From Alicycliphilus denitrificans_A (lineage in GTDB: Bacteria > Pseudomonadota > Gammaproteobacteria > Burkholderiales > Burkholderiaceae_C): 64,000 bases of DNA. Positions 8,946 to 17,789 of the stretch are shown here, piece after piece. Under the pieces are notes generated by a model. That model searched no databases and was not told where the DNA came from. It saw only the letters and a program-made list of their open reading frames with translations. The position numbers were made by a program, and so were the translations under genes. Position 1 is the first letter of the stretch. Each line of letters begins with the position of its first letter. The stretch covers positions 868,001 to 932,000 of the forward strand of contig NZ_CP126238.1 of assembly GCF_044792555.1 (NCBI RefSeq), read 5' to 3'.

Positions 8946-9857
8946 ATGAAAAACATCCTTTTGCGCTGGTACGACAGCGACGTGGCCCATAGCTTCCGCA
9001 GCTCGCCCGTGGCCATTCTGGCGGCGCTGATCGCGCTGGTCTGCGCGTTCTGCGCGCTGTTCGCCGGCTGGGTGGCGCCGCACAATCCGTTCGACCTGGC
9101 GACGCTGGAGCTGTCGGACGCACGCCTGCCGCCGGTGTGGATGCCGGAGGGCAGCTGGAAGTACGTGCTCGGCACGGATGACCAGGGGCGGGACATCCTC
9201 TCGGCGCTGATCTACGGCGCGCGCATCTCGCTCGTCGTGGGCCTGGCCTCGGTGCTGCTGTCGGTGGTGGTGGGCGTGGCGCTGGGGCTGGTGGCGGGCT
9301 TTCGCGGCGGCTGGGTCGATGGCGTGCTGATGCGCCTGTGCGACGTGATGCTGTCGTTCCCGGCCATCCTGATCGCGCTGCTGATTGCCGGCGTGGCGCG
9401 CGCGGTGTTTCCCAACGCGCCCGAGTCGCTGGCCTTCGGCGTGCTGATCCTGGCCATCTCGCTCACCGGCTGGGTGCAGTACGCGCGCACCGTGCGCGGC
9501 TCCACGCTGGTGGAACGCAACAAGGAATACGTGCAGGCCGCGCGCGTGACGGGCGTGGCGCCCATGCGCATCATGCGCAAGCATGTGCTGCCCAACGTGC
9601 TGGGGCCGGTGATGGTGCTGGCCACCATCCAGGTGGCCACGGCCATCATCACCGAGGCCACTCTGTCCTTCCTGGGCGTGGGCGCGCCGCCCACCTCGCC
9701 GTCGCTGGGCACCTTGATCCGCATCGGCAACGACTACCTGTTCTCGGGCGAGTGGTGGATCACCATCTTCCCCGGGGTCATGCTGGTGCTGATCGCGCTG
9801 TCGGTGAACCTGCTGGGCGACTGGCTGCGCGATGCCCTGAACCCGCGTCTGCGTTGA
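8946..9857 (+). CDS. Peptide ABC transporter permease (DppC-like)
   Basis: Encodes 303 residues. The N terminus carries the OppC_N-type segment (first helix SSPVAILAALIALVCAF, then LELSDARLPPVW and LGTDDQGRDILSALIYGARISL). The BPD_transp_1 domain follows with about five more helices. The ATPase-contacting EAA loop is visible as KEYVQAARVTGVAPMRIMRKHVLPNV near residues 195-220. It pairs with the DppB-like permease to form the inner-membrane channel. The gene is separated from the amidohydrolase by 79 bp that hold a dispersed repeat. It abuts the first ATPase gene directly: its TGA is immediately followed by ATG. Confidence 0.93.
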   Translation: MKNILLRWYDSDVAHSFRSSPVAILAALIALVCAFCALFAGWVAPHNPFDLATLELSDARLPPVWMPEGSWKYVLGTDDQGRDILSALIYGARISLVVGLASVLLSVVVGVALGLVAGFRGGWVDGVLMRLCDVMLSFPAILIALLIAGVARAVFPNAPESLAFGVLILAISLTGWVQYARTVRGSTLVERNKEYVQAARVTGVAPMRIMRKHVLPNVLGPVMVLATIQVATAIITEATLSFLGVGAPPTSPSLGTLIRIGNDYLFSGEWWITIFPGVMLVLIALSVNLLGDWLRDALNPRLR

Positions 9858-10838
9858 ATGCCTATGTCGTTACTAGAAGTCCAAAACCTTGTCGTCGAGT
9901 TTCCCGGCCGCCGCGGCACGCTGCGTGCGCTGGACAATGTGTCGTTCTCCATCGCGCCGGGCGAGATCCTGGGCGTAGTGGGCGAGTCCGGCGCGGGCAA
10001 GTCGCTCACGGGCGCCTCCATCATCGGCCTGCTGGAGCCGCCGGGGCGCGTGGCCTCGGGGCAGATCAAGCTGGAGGGCCAGCGCATCGACAATCTGCCG
10101 CACGAGCAGATGCGCCACATCCGCGGGCGCAAGATCGGCGCCATCTTCCAGGACCCGCTGACTTCGCTGAACCCGCTGTACACCGTGGGCCAGCAGCTGG
10201 TGGAGACCATCCTCACCCACCTGCCCATGAACGCCGCGCAGGCGCGCCAGCGGGCCATCGATCTGCTCAAGGACACGGGCATTCCCGCTGCCGAGCAGCG
10301 CATCGACCACTATCCACACCAGTTCTCCGGCGGCATGCGCCAGCGCGTGGTGATCGCCTTGGCGCTGGCGGCCGAGCCGCAACTCATCGTGGCCGATGAG
10401 CCCACTACGGCGCTGGACGTGTCCATCCAGGCGCAGATCATTCAGTTGCTGAAAAGCATTTGCAAGACGCGCGGCGCGGCTGTTATGTTGATCACACACG
10501 ACATGGGCGTGATCGCCGAGACCTGCGACCGCGTGGCCGTGATGTACGCCGGCCGCGTGGCCGAGATCGGCCCCGTGCACGAGGTCATCAACCACCCGGC
10601 CCACCCCTATACCGTGGGCCTGATGGCCTCGATTCCCGACATGGAGCAGGACCGCGAGCGCCTGAACCAGATCGACGGCGCCATGCCGCGCCTGAACGCC
10701 ATTCCCCGGGGCTGCGCCTTCAACCCGCGCTGCCCGCAGGTCTTCGAGCGCTGCCGGCAGGAGCGGCCCGACCTGATGCCTGCCGGTGCCACCCAGGCCG
10801 CCTGCTGGCTGCACGCCGCAAACAAGGAGGCCGCATGA
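9858..10838 (+). CDS. Peptide ABC transporter ATP-binding protein (DppD-like)
   Basis: Encodes 326 residues starting immediately after the permease stop codon; a second in-frame ATG lies two codons on. It shows Walker A GESGAGKS (residues 42-49), the FQDPLTSLNPLYTVGQQL Q-loop region, signature FSGGMRQR, and Walker B LIVADEPTTALDV. The C-terminal oligopeptide-transporter extension carries conserved cysteines (GCAFNPRCPQVFERC), typical of DppD/OppD ATPases where they can bind an iron-sulphur cluster. It powers import together with the next gene, whose ATG overlaps this stop codon as ATGA. Confidence 0.95.
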   Translation: MPMSLLEVQNLVVEFPGRRGTLRALDNVSFSIAPGEILGVVGESGAGKSLTGASIIGLLEPPGRVASGQIKLEGQRIDNLPHEQMRHIRGRKIGAIFQDPLTSLNPLYTVGQQLVETILTHLPMNAAQARQRAIDLLKDTGIPAAEQRIDHYPHQFSGGMRQRVVIALALAAEPQLIVADEPTTALDVSIQAQIIQLLKSICKTRGAAVMLITHDMGVIAETCDRVAVMYAGRVAEIGPVHEVINHPAHPYTVGLMASIPDMEQDRERLNQIDGAMPRLNAIPRGCAFNPRCPQVFERCRQERPDLMPAGATQAACWLHAANKEAA

Positions 10839-11965
10839 ACAACCCCGCGCGTACTATCGCCTTCCCCCTCTGGGGGCAGGCCGGGATGGGGGCTGGCCTG
10901 GTCGAGCAGGGGGCGGGCGGCGCAGGCCCCCACCCCAACCCTCCCCCAAAGGGGGAGGGAGCGGGGCCGCCGCTGGTGCAGGCGCACGACCTGGCACGGA
11001 CCTTCGACGTCTCCGCCCCTTGGCTGAACCGCGTCATCGAGCGCAAGCCGCGCCAGCTGCTGCACGCCGTGGATGGCGTGAGCTTCGAGATCGAGAAGGG
11101 CAAGACCCTGGCCTTGGTCGGCGAATCGGGCTGCGGCAAGAGTACTGTGGCGCGCCTGCTGGTGGGCCTGTACGAGCCCACGCGCGGCGGCCTCACCTTC
11201 GACGGCCAGGATGCGCATGCCGCCTTCAAGGGCGGTAATGCCAAGGCCATGCGCCGGCGCATACAAATGATCTTCCAGGACCCCTACGCCAGCCTGAACC
11301 CGCGCTGGCTGGTCGAGGACATCATCGCCGAGCCGCTGCGCGAGCATGGCATCTTGAGCGACAAGGCGCAGCTCAAGGAGCGCGTGGGCCAGCTGCTGCA
11401 GTCCGTGGGCCTGTCGCCGCTGGACATGGTCAAGTACCCGCACCAGTTCTCGGGCGGGCAGCGCCAGCGCATTTCCATCGCCCGTGCGCTGGCCACCGAG
11501 CCCGAGTTCCTGGTGTGCGACGAGCCCACCAGCGCGCTGGACGTATCGGTGCAGGCACAGGTGCTCAACATCATGAAGGACCTGCAGCGCAAGCAGGGCC
11601 TGACCTATCTGTTCATCAGCCACAACCTGGCCGTGGTGCGCCATGTGAGCGACCAGGTGGGCGTGATGTACCTGGGCCGCCTGGTGGAGCTGGCCGACAA
11701 GCAGCAGCTGTTCAGCCAGCCGCACCACCCCTACACGCGCATGCTGCTGGACGCCATCCCCAAGATGCACGACACCGGCCGCGCGCGCACGCCCGTGCAG
11801 GGCGAGGTGCCCAATCCCCTGAACCCGCCACCGGGCTGTGCCTTCAATCCGCGCTGCCCCTTTGCCAACGAGCGCTGCCGCAGCGAGCGCCCGCAGCTGC
11901 TGAGCGATGGCGGCACGCGCGTGGCCTGCCACGCCGTCCAGGAAGGCCGCATTCCAAGGCCGTAG
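10835..11965 (+). CDS. Peptide ABC transporter ATP-binding protein (DppF-like) with repeat-encoded N-terminal insert
   Basis: Encodes 376 residues from an ATG overlapping the upstream stop codon. It has Walker A GESGCGKS (96-103), FQDPYASLNPRWLVEDII, signature FSGGQRQR, Walker B FLVCDEPTSALDVSV, and the Cys-bearing C-terminal extension (GCAFNPRCPFANERC). It is the second ATPase of the importer. Residues about 10-42 are odd: they are rich in Gly and Pro (including GPHPNPPPKGEG) and are encoded by a GC-rich palindromic repeat also present between gltB and gltD. Homologues would normally begin near the PLVQAHDLARTF segment. An in-frame GTG at 10976 could be a shorter start, but the ATGA overlap favours the longer form. 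Confidence 0.9.
   Translation: MNNPARTIAFPLWGQAGMGAGLVEQGAGGAGPHPNPPPKGEGAGPPLVQAHDLARTFDVSAPWLNRVIERKPRQLLHAVDGVSFEIEKGKTLALVGESGCGKSTVARLLVGLYEPTRGGLTFDGQDAHAAFKGGNAKAMRRRIQMIFQDPYASLNPRWLVEDIIAEPLREHGILSDKAQLKERVGQLLQSVGLSPLDMVKYPHQFSGGQRQRISIARALATEPEFLVCDEPTSALDVSVQAQVLNIMKDLQRKQGLTYLFISHNLAVVRHVSDQVGVMYLGRLVELADKQQLFSQPHHPYTRMLLDAIPKMHDTGRARTPVQGEVPNPLNPPPGCAFNPRCPFANERCRSERPQLLSDGGTRVACHAVQEGRIPRP
10861..10961. repeat. GC-rich palindromic repeat, copy inside the DppF-like gene
   Basis: Three nested inverted repeats follow one another: TCCCCCTCTGGGGGC, then GGGATGGGGGCTGGCC facing GGCCCCCACCCC, then CCTCCCCCAAAGGGGGAGG. The same three-part layout occurs at 53709-53802. Here it lies in frame and is read through as about 33 residues. 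Confidence 0.8.
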
Positions 11966-12021
11966 CCGCACGAGGGCATACTGGCGGCTTCTGTGTCCAA
12001 CAACGCCAAGGAGCAATGCGC

Positions 12022-12516
12022 ATGACCGCCTTCATCCTCACCAGCCCCGACATCGCCGACGGCAGCACCATCGCCCAGAGCTTTGAGTTCGACAGCTTTG
12101 GCTGCAGCGGCAAGAACCAGTCGCCCGTGCTGCGCTGGAGCGGTGCCCCCGTGGGGACCAAGAGCTTTGCCGTGCATGTGTACGACCCCGATGCGCCCAC
12201 GGGCTCGGGCTTCTGGCACTGGTATGTGATCGATCTGCCGCCCTCGGTGAGCGAGCTGCCGGCGAACGCCGGCGCCCAGGGCGGCACGAATCTGCCCAAG
12301 GGCGCGCGCCAGATCCGCAACGACTATGGCAGCTACGCCTGGGGCGGCATGTGCCCGCCGCCCGGCGACAAGCCGCACCGCTACATCTTTACGGTGCACG
12401 CCCTGTCGGTGGAGCGCATCGACGTGCCCGATGATGCGCCCGCCGCGCTCACCGGCTTCATGGTCAATGCCAACACGCTGGCCAAGGCATCGTTCACGGC
12501 GACCTACGGGCGCTGA
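12022..12516 (+). CDS. YbhB/YbcL-type PEBP-like protein
   Basis: Encodes 164 residues from the ATG at 12022; an AAGGAG site eight bases upstream favours it over the ATG at 12016. The protein has the phosphatidylethanolamine-binding protein fold signature. SPVLRWSGAP, YDPDAPTGSGFWHWYVIDLP (the conserved D-P-D-A-P and H-W residues of the anion-binding pocket) and GGMCPPPGDKPHRYIFTVHAL appear in the expected order. Bacterial members such as YbhB and YbcL have no settled enzymatic role; raf-kinase-inhibitor-like ligand binding is the general view. No signal peptide is evident, so it is probably cytoplasmic. It follows the peptide transporter operon after 56 bp and may be read with it. Confidence 0.93.
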   Translation: MTAFILTSPDIADGSTIAQSFEFDSFGCSGKNQSPVLRWSGAPVGTKSFAVHVYDPDAPTGSGFWHWYVIDLPPSVSELPANAGAQGGTNLPKGARQIRNDYGSYAWGGMCPPPGDKPHRYIFTVHALSVERIDVPDDAPAALTGFMVNANTLAKASFTATYGR

Positions 12517-12651
12517 GGCTGCCCAGCTCCTTGGGGCATAGGCGCCGACCTATCTTTGGGCCGGACACGGCCAGCGACTGCGCCAGGCCGGCGTAGCGCA
12601 TCTGGGCCCTTTGCAGCGCCTTCTGCACTGCGTTGATCTCCAGCAATCCCT

Positions 12652-14556
12652 ATGCGTGATTCCCGTCCCAACCAGTTTGCGCTGCTGCGCCAGCGCCGTT
12701 TCGCTCCGTTCTTCTGGACGCAGTTTGCCGGCGCGGCGAATGACAACCTGTTCAAGTTCGCCTTCACGGTGATGGTGACCTACCAGCTCGGCGTGTCCTG
12801 GCTGCCGCCGGCCATGGCGGGGCTGGTGATCGGGGCGCTGTTCATACTGCCGTTCCTGCTGTTCTCGGCCACGGCCGGGCAGATCACCGACAAGATCGAG
12901 AAGACGCGCATCATCCGCTTCGTGAAGAACCTGGAGATCGCCATCATGCTGGTGGCGGGTGCGGGCTTCATGGCGGGCAATGCCGGGGTGCTGCTGGCCT
13001 GCGTGTTCCTGATGGGCCTGCATTCCACGCTGTTCGGGCCGGTCAAGTTCGCCTACCTGCCGCAGGCCCTGTCCGAGCGCGAGCTCACGGGCGGCAACGG
13101 CATGGTGGAGATGGGAACCTTTGTCGCCATCCTGCTGGGCAACGTGGCGGGCGGCCTGCTGGTGGCGATTCCAGGCATAGGACATGCCACGGTGGCTGTG
13201 GCCTGCCTGGCCCTGGCGCTGGCCGGGCGGGCGGCGGCGCAGTTCATCCCCAGGGCGCCAGCCACCGATCCTGGCCTCACGGTGAACTGGAACCCGGTGA
13301 GCGAGACCTGGCGCAACCTGAAGCTGGCGCACGGCAACCTCGTGGTGTTCCGCTCGCTGCTGGGCATCAGCTGGATGTGGTTCTTCGGCGCGGTGTTCCT
13401 GAGCCAGTTCCCCAGCTTTGCCAAGGACGTGCTGCGCGGCGACGAGCAGGTGGCATCGGCGCTGCTGGTGGTCTTCTCGGTCGGCATTGGCACGGGCTCG
13501 CTCTTGTGCGAGGTGCTCTCGCGCCGGCATGTGGAGATCGGCCTGGTGCCGCTGGGCGCCATCGGCATGAGCGTGTGCGCCACCGAGTTGTTCCTGTCCA
13601 CCTACCACCTGCCGCCGGTGCCGGCGCTTGGCCTGGCGGACTTTCTCTCCAGGCATGCCTACTGGCGCGTGATGCTGGATCTTTTCCTGCTGAGCCTGTT
13701 CGCCGGCCTGTACAGCGTGCCCATGTACGCGCTGATCCAGATGCGCAGCCAGGCCACGCACCGTGCGCGCATCATCGCCGCCAACAATATCCTGAACGCG
13801 CTGTTCATGATCGCCAGCGCGGTGCTGGCTGGCTTGCTGCTGTCGGCGGGCTTCACGGTGCCGCAGATCTTCTTGTTCACGGGCATCGCCAACGCCGTGG
13901 TGGCCTTCTACATCTTCATGCTGGTGCCCGAATACCTGCTGCGCTGCGTGGCCTGGGTGTTGTCGCGCTGCGTGTACCGCTTTCGCGTGCGTGGGGACGA
14001 ACATATTCCCACCACGGGTGCGGCCATCCTCGCGTGCAACCATGTGAGCTTCGTCGACGCCGTGCTGCTCATGGCCGCCAGCCCCCGGCCCATCTACTTC
14101 CTGATGGACCAGCGCATCTTCCGCACCCCGGTGCTGGGGTGGATGTTCCGCCTGGCCAAGGCGATACCGGTCGCGCCGCAAAAGGAGGACCCCGCGACCT
14201 ACGAGGCCGCCTTCGAGCGCGCCGCGCAGGTGCTGCGGGATGGCGGTCTGCTGGCCATCTTCCCCGAGGGCGGCATCACGCGCGACGGGCAGCTGCAGCC
14301 CTTCAAGGGCGGCATCATGAAGATCATCGAGCGTGCCCGTGCCGACGGTGTGGATGCGCCCGTGGTGCCCATGGCGCTGACGAACCTGTGGGGTTCGTTC
14401 TTCAGCCGCATCGAGCAGGGCGGCGCCATGGTGCGGCCGTTGCGGCGCGGCATGTGGAGTCGCGTGGGCCTGAACGTGGGCGCGCCCATGGCGGCGGCGC
14501 AGGTGCAGCCCGAGCCGCTGCGCGAGCGCGTGGCGGGTTTGCTGGCCTTGGGTTGA
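12652..14556 (+). CDS. MFS transporter fused to a PlsC-type acyltransferase (LplT-PlsC fusion)
   Basis: Encodes 634 residues. Residues about 1-430 form a major facilitator domain with about 12 helices that starts FWTQFAGAANDNLFKFA, the LplT lysophospholipid transporter signature. Residues about 440-634 form a 1-acyl-glycerol-3-phosphate acyltransferase domain with the catalytic NHVSFVD (H-X4-D, near residue 463) and FPEGG near 537. Together they would flip lysophospholipid inward and re-acylate it. Many homologues add a third acyl-ACP synthetase domain (Aas). That domain is absent here, and the protein stops soon after the acyltransferase domain. No close neighbour suggests a partner. The domain calls are firm; the exact substrate is inferred. 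Confidence 0.92.
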   Translation: MRDSRPNQFALLRQRRFAPFFWTQFAGAANDNLFKFAFTVMVTYQLGVSWLPPAMAGLVIGALFILPFLLFSATAGQITDKIEKTRIIRFVKNLEIAIMLVAGAGFMAGNAGVLLACVFLMGLHSTLFGPVKFAYLPQALSERELTGGNGMVEMGTFVAILLGNVAGGLLVAIPGIGHATVAVACLALALAGRAAAQFIPRAPATDPGLTVNWNPVSETWRNLKLAHGNLVVFRSLLGISWMWFFGAVFLSQFPSFAKDVLRGDEQVASALLVVFSVGIGTGSLLCEVLSRRHVEIGLVPLGAIGMSVCATELFLSTYHLPPVPALGLADFLSRHAYWRVMLDLFLLSLFAGLYSVPMYALIQMRSQATHRARIIAANNILNALFMIASAVLAGLLLSAGFTVPQIFLFTGIANAVVAFYIFMLVPEYLLRCVAWVLSRCVYRFRVRGDEHIPTTGAAILACNHVSFVDAVLLMAASPRPIYFLMDQRIFRTPVLGWMFRLAKAIPVAPQKEDPATYEAAFERAAQVLRDGGLLAIFPEGGITRDGQLQPFKGGIMKIIERARADGVDAPVVPMALTNLWGSFFSRIEQGGAMVRPLRRGMWSRVGLNVGAPMAAAQVQPEPLRERVAGLLALG

Positions 14557-14724
14557 AAGCGCTCAGACGGCCAATCGTGAGGCCTGCCACCGGCTGCACG
14601 CTGCGCCTGCTCGGCCAGGTGGCGCGCCGTTATAGTGTGATTTCGCCATGGCGCCGGGAGTCGTCGCAAAGACAACGAGGCTTTGCCCACGGCGGCGCCC
14701 GGCGCCCCTTCAGCAGAGCCGCCC

Positions 14725-15900
14725 ATGTCCACCCCCCGCGATCACGCCCTGTCCCGTCCCTTGTGGGCGCCCACGCCCCCTTCCGTGCATGCCGACGGTG
14801 CGGCGCACCGCCAGCGCTGGCAGCGGCGCACCTGGCAACTTCACCAGTCGGTGCTGCTGAGCCACCTGTATGCCTTCTCGCTGCTGGTGGGCTACAGCCT
14901 GGCCGGCTATGCGTCCGGGCCGGCGGTAGCCTGGTATGGCGCCTGGGTGGCGGCCGGCATGGGCTTCATCACCTGGGCCTATGCCAGCGGCTGGTGCCAC
15001 ACGCGGCGCGATCCCGGGCTGTTCGTGGTGCACCAGGCGGTCTCGATATTGGGCGTGCTCGGCCTGCTCGTGGCGGCGCCGCAGCTGGCGTTCCAGGCCC
15101 TGGTCATGCTGATTGCCTTCAGTGCCGACGGCTTCCTGGCGCGCAGCCGCACCAGCTTTGCCGTGACCTGGGTGCTCACGCTCGCCGCCGCCGGCTGCGC
15201 CATCGTCTGGATGGGGCCGCAGATGCGCATGCCCACCACCACCCTGGCTGGGCAGTTGCTCACCGTGGGGGTCTTGCTGGGGGCGGTGGCGCGCTGCATT
15301 GGGCTGGTGACCTTTTTTCGCGGCATGCAGTACCGGCTGAGCGAGGCGCTGGCGCAGATCGAAAACCTGGTGCGCAGCGACGAGCTGACCGGCATCGCCA
15401 ACCGCCGGGGCATCATGGAAGTCCTGCAGCGCCACCAGGCGCAGGCCGGCCGCAGCGGCCGGCCGCTGTGCGTGGCGCTGCTCGATGTGGACCATTTCAA
15501 GCGCATCAACGACCAGCACGGCCACGACAGCGGCGACCGCGTGCTGCGCACGCTGGGCGCCTTGCTGACGGCCCATACGCGCGCGATCGACAGCGTGGGC
15601 CGCTATGGCGGCGAGGAATTCCTGCTCGCCATGCCCGACACCACCGCCGCCCAAGCCCGCGAGGCGCTGGAGCGCCTGCGTGCGCGCGTCGAGTCCACCG
15701 CCTGGGCCGGCATCTTCCCGGGCGCCAGCGGCGTCACGGTCACCATCGGCGCCGCCGTCTGCCAGCCCGATGAGTCGGTGGAGTCTGCCATCCGGCGCGC
15801 CGACGCCGCCCTCTACGAGGGCAAGGCCGCGGGGCGCAACCGGGTGGTGCTGGCGCTGCCCCAGGCTGCGCCCGCGGTGCCAGCCGGGGTTCAGGTGTAG
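14725..15900 (+). CDS. Membrane-bound diguanylate cyclase (GGDEF domain)
   Basis: Encodes 391 residues from the ATG at 14725. About six hydrophobic helices between residues 45 and 200 form an N-terminal membrane sensor of unknown ligand. A GGDEF domain follows from about residue 225 (SDELTGIANRRG, then LLDVDHFKRINDQHGHDSGD). The active-site motif is GGEEF near residue 295. Five residues upstream is RAID, matching the R-x-x-D inhibitory site that binds cyclic di-GMP for product feedback. The enzyme should therefore be an active, feedback-controlled cyclase making c-di-GMP. The gene runs convergent with the HexR-type gene, overlapping it by 10 bp at the 3' ends. Confidence 0.93.
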   Translation: MSTPRDHALSRPLWAPTPPSVHADGAAHRQRWQRRTWQLHQSVLLSHLYAFSLLVGYSLAGYASGPAVAWYGAWVAAGMGFITWAYASGWCHTRRDPGLFVVHQAVSILGVLGLLVAAPQLAFQALVMLIAFSADGFLARSRTSFAVTWVLTLAAAGCAIVWMGPQMRMPTTTLAGQLLTVGVLLGAVARCIGLVTFFRGMQYRLSEALAQIENLVRSDELTGIANRRGIMEVLQRHQAQAGRSGRPLCVALLDVDHFKRINDQHGHDSGDRVLRTLGALLTAHTRAIDSVGRYGGEEFLLAMPDTTAAQAREALERLRARVESTAWAGIFPGASGVTVTIGAAVCQPDESVESAIRRADAALYEGKAAGRNRVVLALPQAAPAVPAGVQV

Positions 15901-16736
15901 CGCTTGGCACGCAGATTGTTTTTCATCTGCTGCAGCACGGGCTGCAGCGGCTCGCCTATGCGCAGCGCCACGCAGGTGGCCAGCACATCGATGATGAGCA
16001 GGTGCAGCAGGCGCGAGGCCATGGGGCTGTAGCGGTCGTAGCCCTCGGGGTTGTCGGCGGCCAGGTGAATGCGGCAGCTGTGCGCCAGGGGCGAGCCGCT
16101 GGCCGTGATGGCTATGGTTGTAGCGCCGTTCTTGCGGGCGATGTCGGCGGCGTCCATCAGGTCGCGCGTGCGGCCCGAGTTGCTGATGATCACCGCGCAG
16201 TCGCCCGGGCCCAGGAGTGTGGCGCTCATGACCTGTATGTGACCGTCGCTGCTCGCCAGGCTGGTGATGCCTAGGCGAAAGAACTTGTGCTGCGCGTCCT
16301 GCGCCACGATGCCGGAGTTGCCCGCGCCATAGAACTCGATGCGCCGCCCGGTTTTCCAGGTGGCGGCGATGGCCTCGGCCGCGCGCTCCAGGGCGTTGCT
16401 GCTGGCGGCGTTGCGGTATTGCAAAAAAGCGGCCACGGCGTTGTCCACCACCTTCACCAGCACGTCGCCGGTCTTGTCGTCGGCGTCCACGCTGCGGTGG
16501 ATGAAGGGCACGCCCTCGCTCACGCTGCCCGCGAGCTTGAGCTTGAAGTCGGCCAGGCCGTCGTAGCCCATGCTGCGGCAAAAGCGCACCACCGTGGGCT
16601 TGCTGACCTGGGCGCGCGCCGCCAGCTCGCGCACCGGCAGGCGGGCAAAGGCGCGGGGGTCATCGAGCACAAGCTGCGCCACGCGCTGTTCGGCGGGGGC
16701 CAGCGATGAAAGAGAGGCGGTGATGCGATCCAGCAT
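15891..16736 (-). CDS. hexR: HexR/RpiR-family transcriptional regulator
   Basis: Encodes 281 residues. The N-terminal HTH_6 domain (about 1-77) contains VRELAARAQVSKPTVVRFCRSMGYDG. A SIS sugar-phosphate-binding domain follows (about 120-260) with FYGAGNSGIVAQDAQHKFFRLG and ISNSGRTRDLMDAA. Proteins of this type sense keto-deoxy-phosphogluconate or related sugar phosphates and control central carbon genes. It is divergent from tal-pgi, with about 100 bp between the start codons, which supports control of that pair. I could not recognise a clear HexR operator in the gap. The symbol rests on family and context and could be another RpiR member. Confidence 0.88.
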   Translation of the reverse strand: MLDRITASLSSLAPAEQRVAQLVLDDPRAFARLPVRELAARAQVSKPTVVRFCRSMGYDGLADFKLKLAGSVSEGVPFIHRSVDADDKTGDVLVKVVDNAVAAFLQYRNAASSNALERAAEAIAATWKTGRRIEFYGAGNSGIVAQDAQHKFFRLGITSLASSDGHIQVMSATLLGPGDCAVIISNSGRTRDLMDAADIARKNGATTIAITASGSPLAHSCRIHLAADNPEGYDRYSPMASRLLHLLIIDVLATCVALRIGEPLQPVLQQMKNNLRAKRYT

Positions 16737-16838
16737 GGGGTGGGTGTGGGGTCAGGCACACCGAATGTAACGCGGTTTCATGCGCGCCGCGCCGCATACA
16801 CTTGGCGCCTGGCGCACAGCCCCATCATGAGGACCTGC

Positions 16839-17789
16839 ATGAACCAACTCGACGCACTCAAGCAATTCACCACCGTGGTCGCCGACACCGGCGACTTCAA
16901 GCAGCTGGCGCAGTTCCAGCCGCAGGACGCCACCACCAACCCCTCGCTGATCCTGAAGGCCGTGCAGAAGAGCGAATACGCGCCGCTGCTCAAGGACTGC
17001 GTGACGCGCTGGCATGGCCGCGGCATGGACGAGCTGATGGACCGCCTGATCGTGCGCTTTGGCTGCGAGATCCTGTCCCTGATCCCCGGGCGTGTGTCCA
17101 CCGAGGTCGATGCGCGCCTGTCCTTCGACACCGCCGCCACCGTGGCCCGCGCCGAGCGCATCGTGGAGCTGTACCAGGCCGAAGGGCTGCACATCGACCG
17201 CGTGCTCATCAAGATTGCCGCCACCTGGGAGGGGATACAGGCGGCGCGCCAGCTGGAGGAGCGCGGCATCCACACCAACCTCACGCTGCTGTTCTCGTTC
17301 GCCCAGGCCGTGGCCTGCGGCCAGGCGCGGGTGCAGCTGATCTCGCCCTTCGTCGGCCGCATCTACGACTGGTACAAGAAGCAGGCGGGCAGCAGCTGGG
17401 ACGAGGCCGCCATGGCCGGCGCCAACGACCCCGGCGTACAGTCGGTGCGCGCCATCTACAACCACTACCGGCATTTCGGCATCGCCACCGAGGTCATGGG
17501 CGCGAGCTTTCGCAACACGGGCCAGATCGTGGCGCTGGCGGGCTGCGACCTGCTGACCATCGCGCCCGAGCTGCTGGCCCAGCTGGCGGCCAGCGACGCG
17601 CCGGTGCAGCGCGTGCTCGACCCCGAGGCCGCGCGCCGCGTGCAGGTGCAGCCCGTGCAATACGACGAGCCGGGCTTCCGCTACGCGCTCAATGCCGACG
17701 CCATGGCCACCGAGAAGCTGGCCGAGGGCATACGCGCCTTTGCCGCCGACGCCGCCAAGCTGGAACAGCTGCTGCAAGCCGCCGCATGA
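16839..17789 (+). CDS. tal: Transaldolase
   Basis: Encodes 316 residues from the ATG at 16839, with AGGA seven bases upstream. It has the class 1 (TalB) motifs: FQPQDATTNPSLILKA near the N terminus and the Schiff-base lysine in VLIKIAATWEGIQAA (Lys125). HTNLTLLFSFAQAVACGQA and LISPFVGRIYDWYKK come after it. It moves a dihydroxyacetone unit between sedoheptulose-7-phosphate and glyceraldehyde-3-phosphate in the non-oxidative pentose phosphate pathway, in the cytoplasm. The pgi start codon overlaps its stop codon as ATGA, so the two enzymes are translationally coupled and both feed fructose-6-phosphate metabolism. Confidence 0.97.
   Translation: MNQLDALKQFTTVVADTGDFKQLAQFQPQDATTNPSLILKAVQKSEYAPLLKDCVTRWHGRGMDELMDRLIVRFGCEILSLIPGRVSTEVDARLSFDTAATVARAERIVELYQAEGLHIDRVLIKIAATWEGIQAARQLEERGIHTNLTLLFSFAQAVACGQARVQLISPFVGRIYDWYKKQAGSSWDEAAMAGANDPGVQSVRAIYNHYRHFGIATEVMGASFRNTGQIVALAGCDLLTIAPELLAQLAASDAPVQRVLDPEAARRVQVQPVQYDEPGFRYALNADAMATEKLAEGIRAFAADAAKLEQLLQAAA

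Noticed and set aside
10440..10490. An AT-richer stretch in the DppD-like gene (CATTTGCAAGACG, GGCTGTTATGTTGATC) suspected as another repeat copy
   Set aside because: It lacks the AAGCG and AGCTAT words in the right order, and the residues are normal for this ATPase.
16737..16838. A HexR operator between the regulator and tal
   Set aside because: No convincing inverted TTGT/ACAA pair at the expected spacing could be seen.
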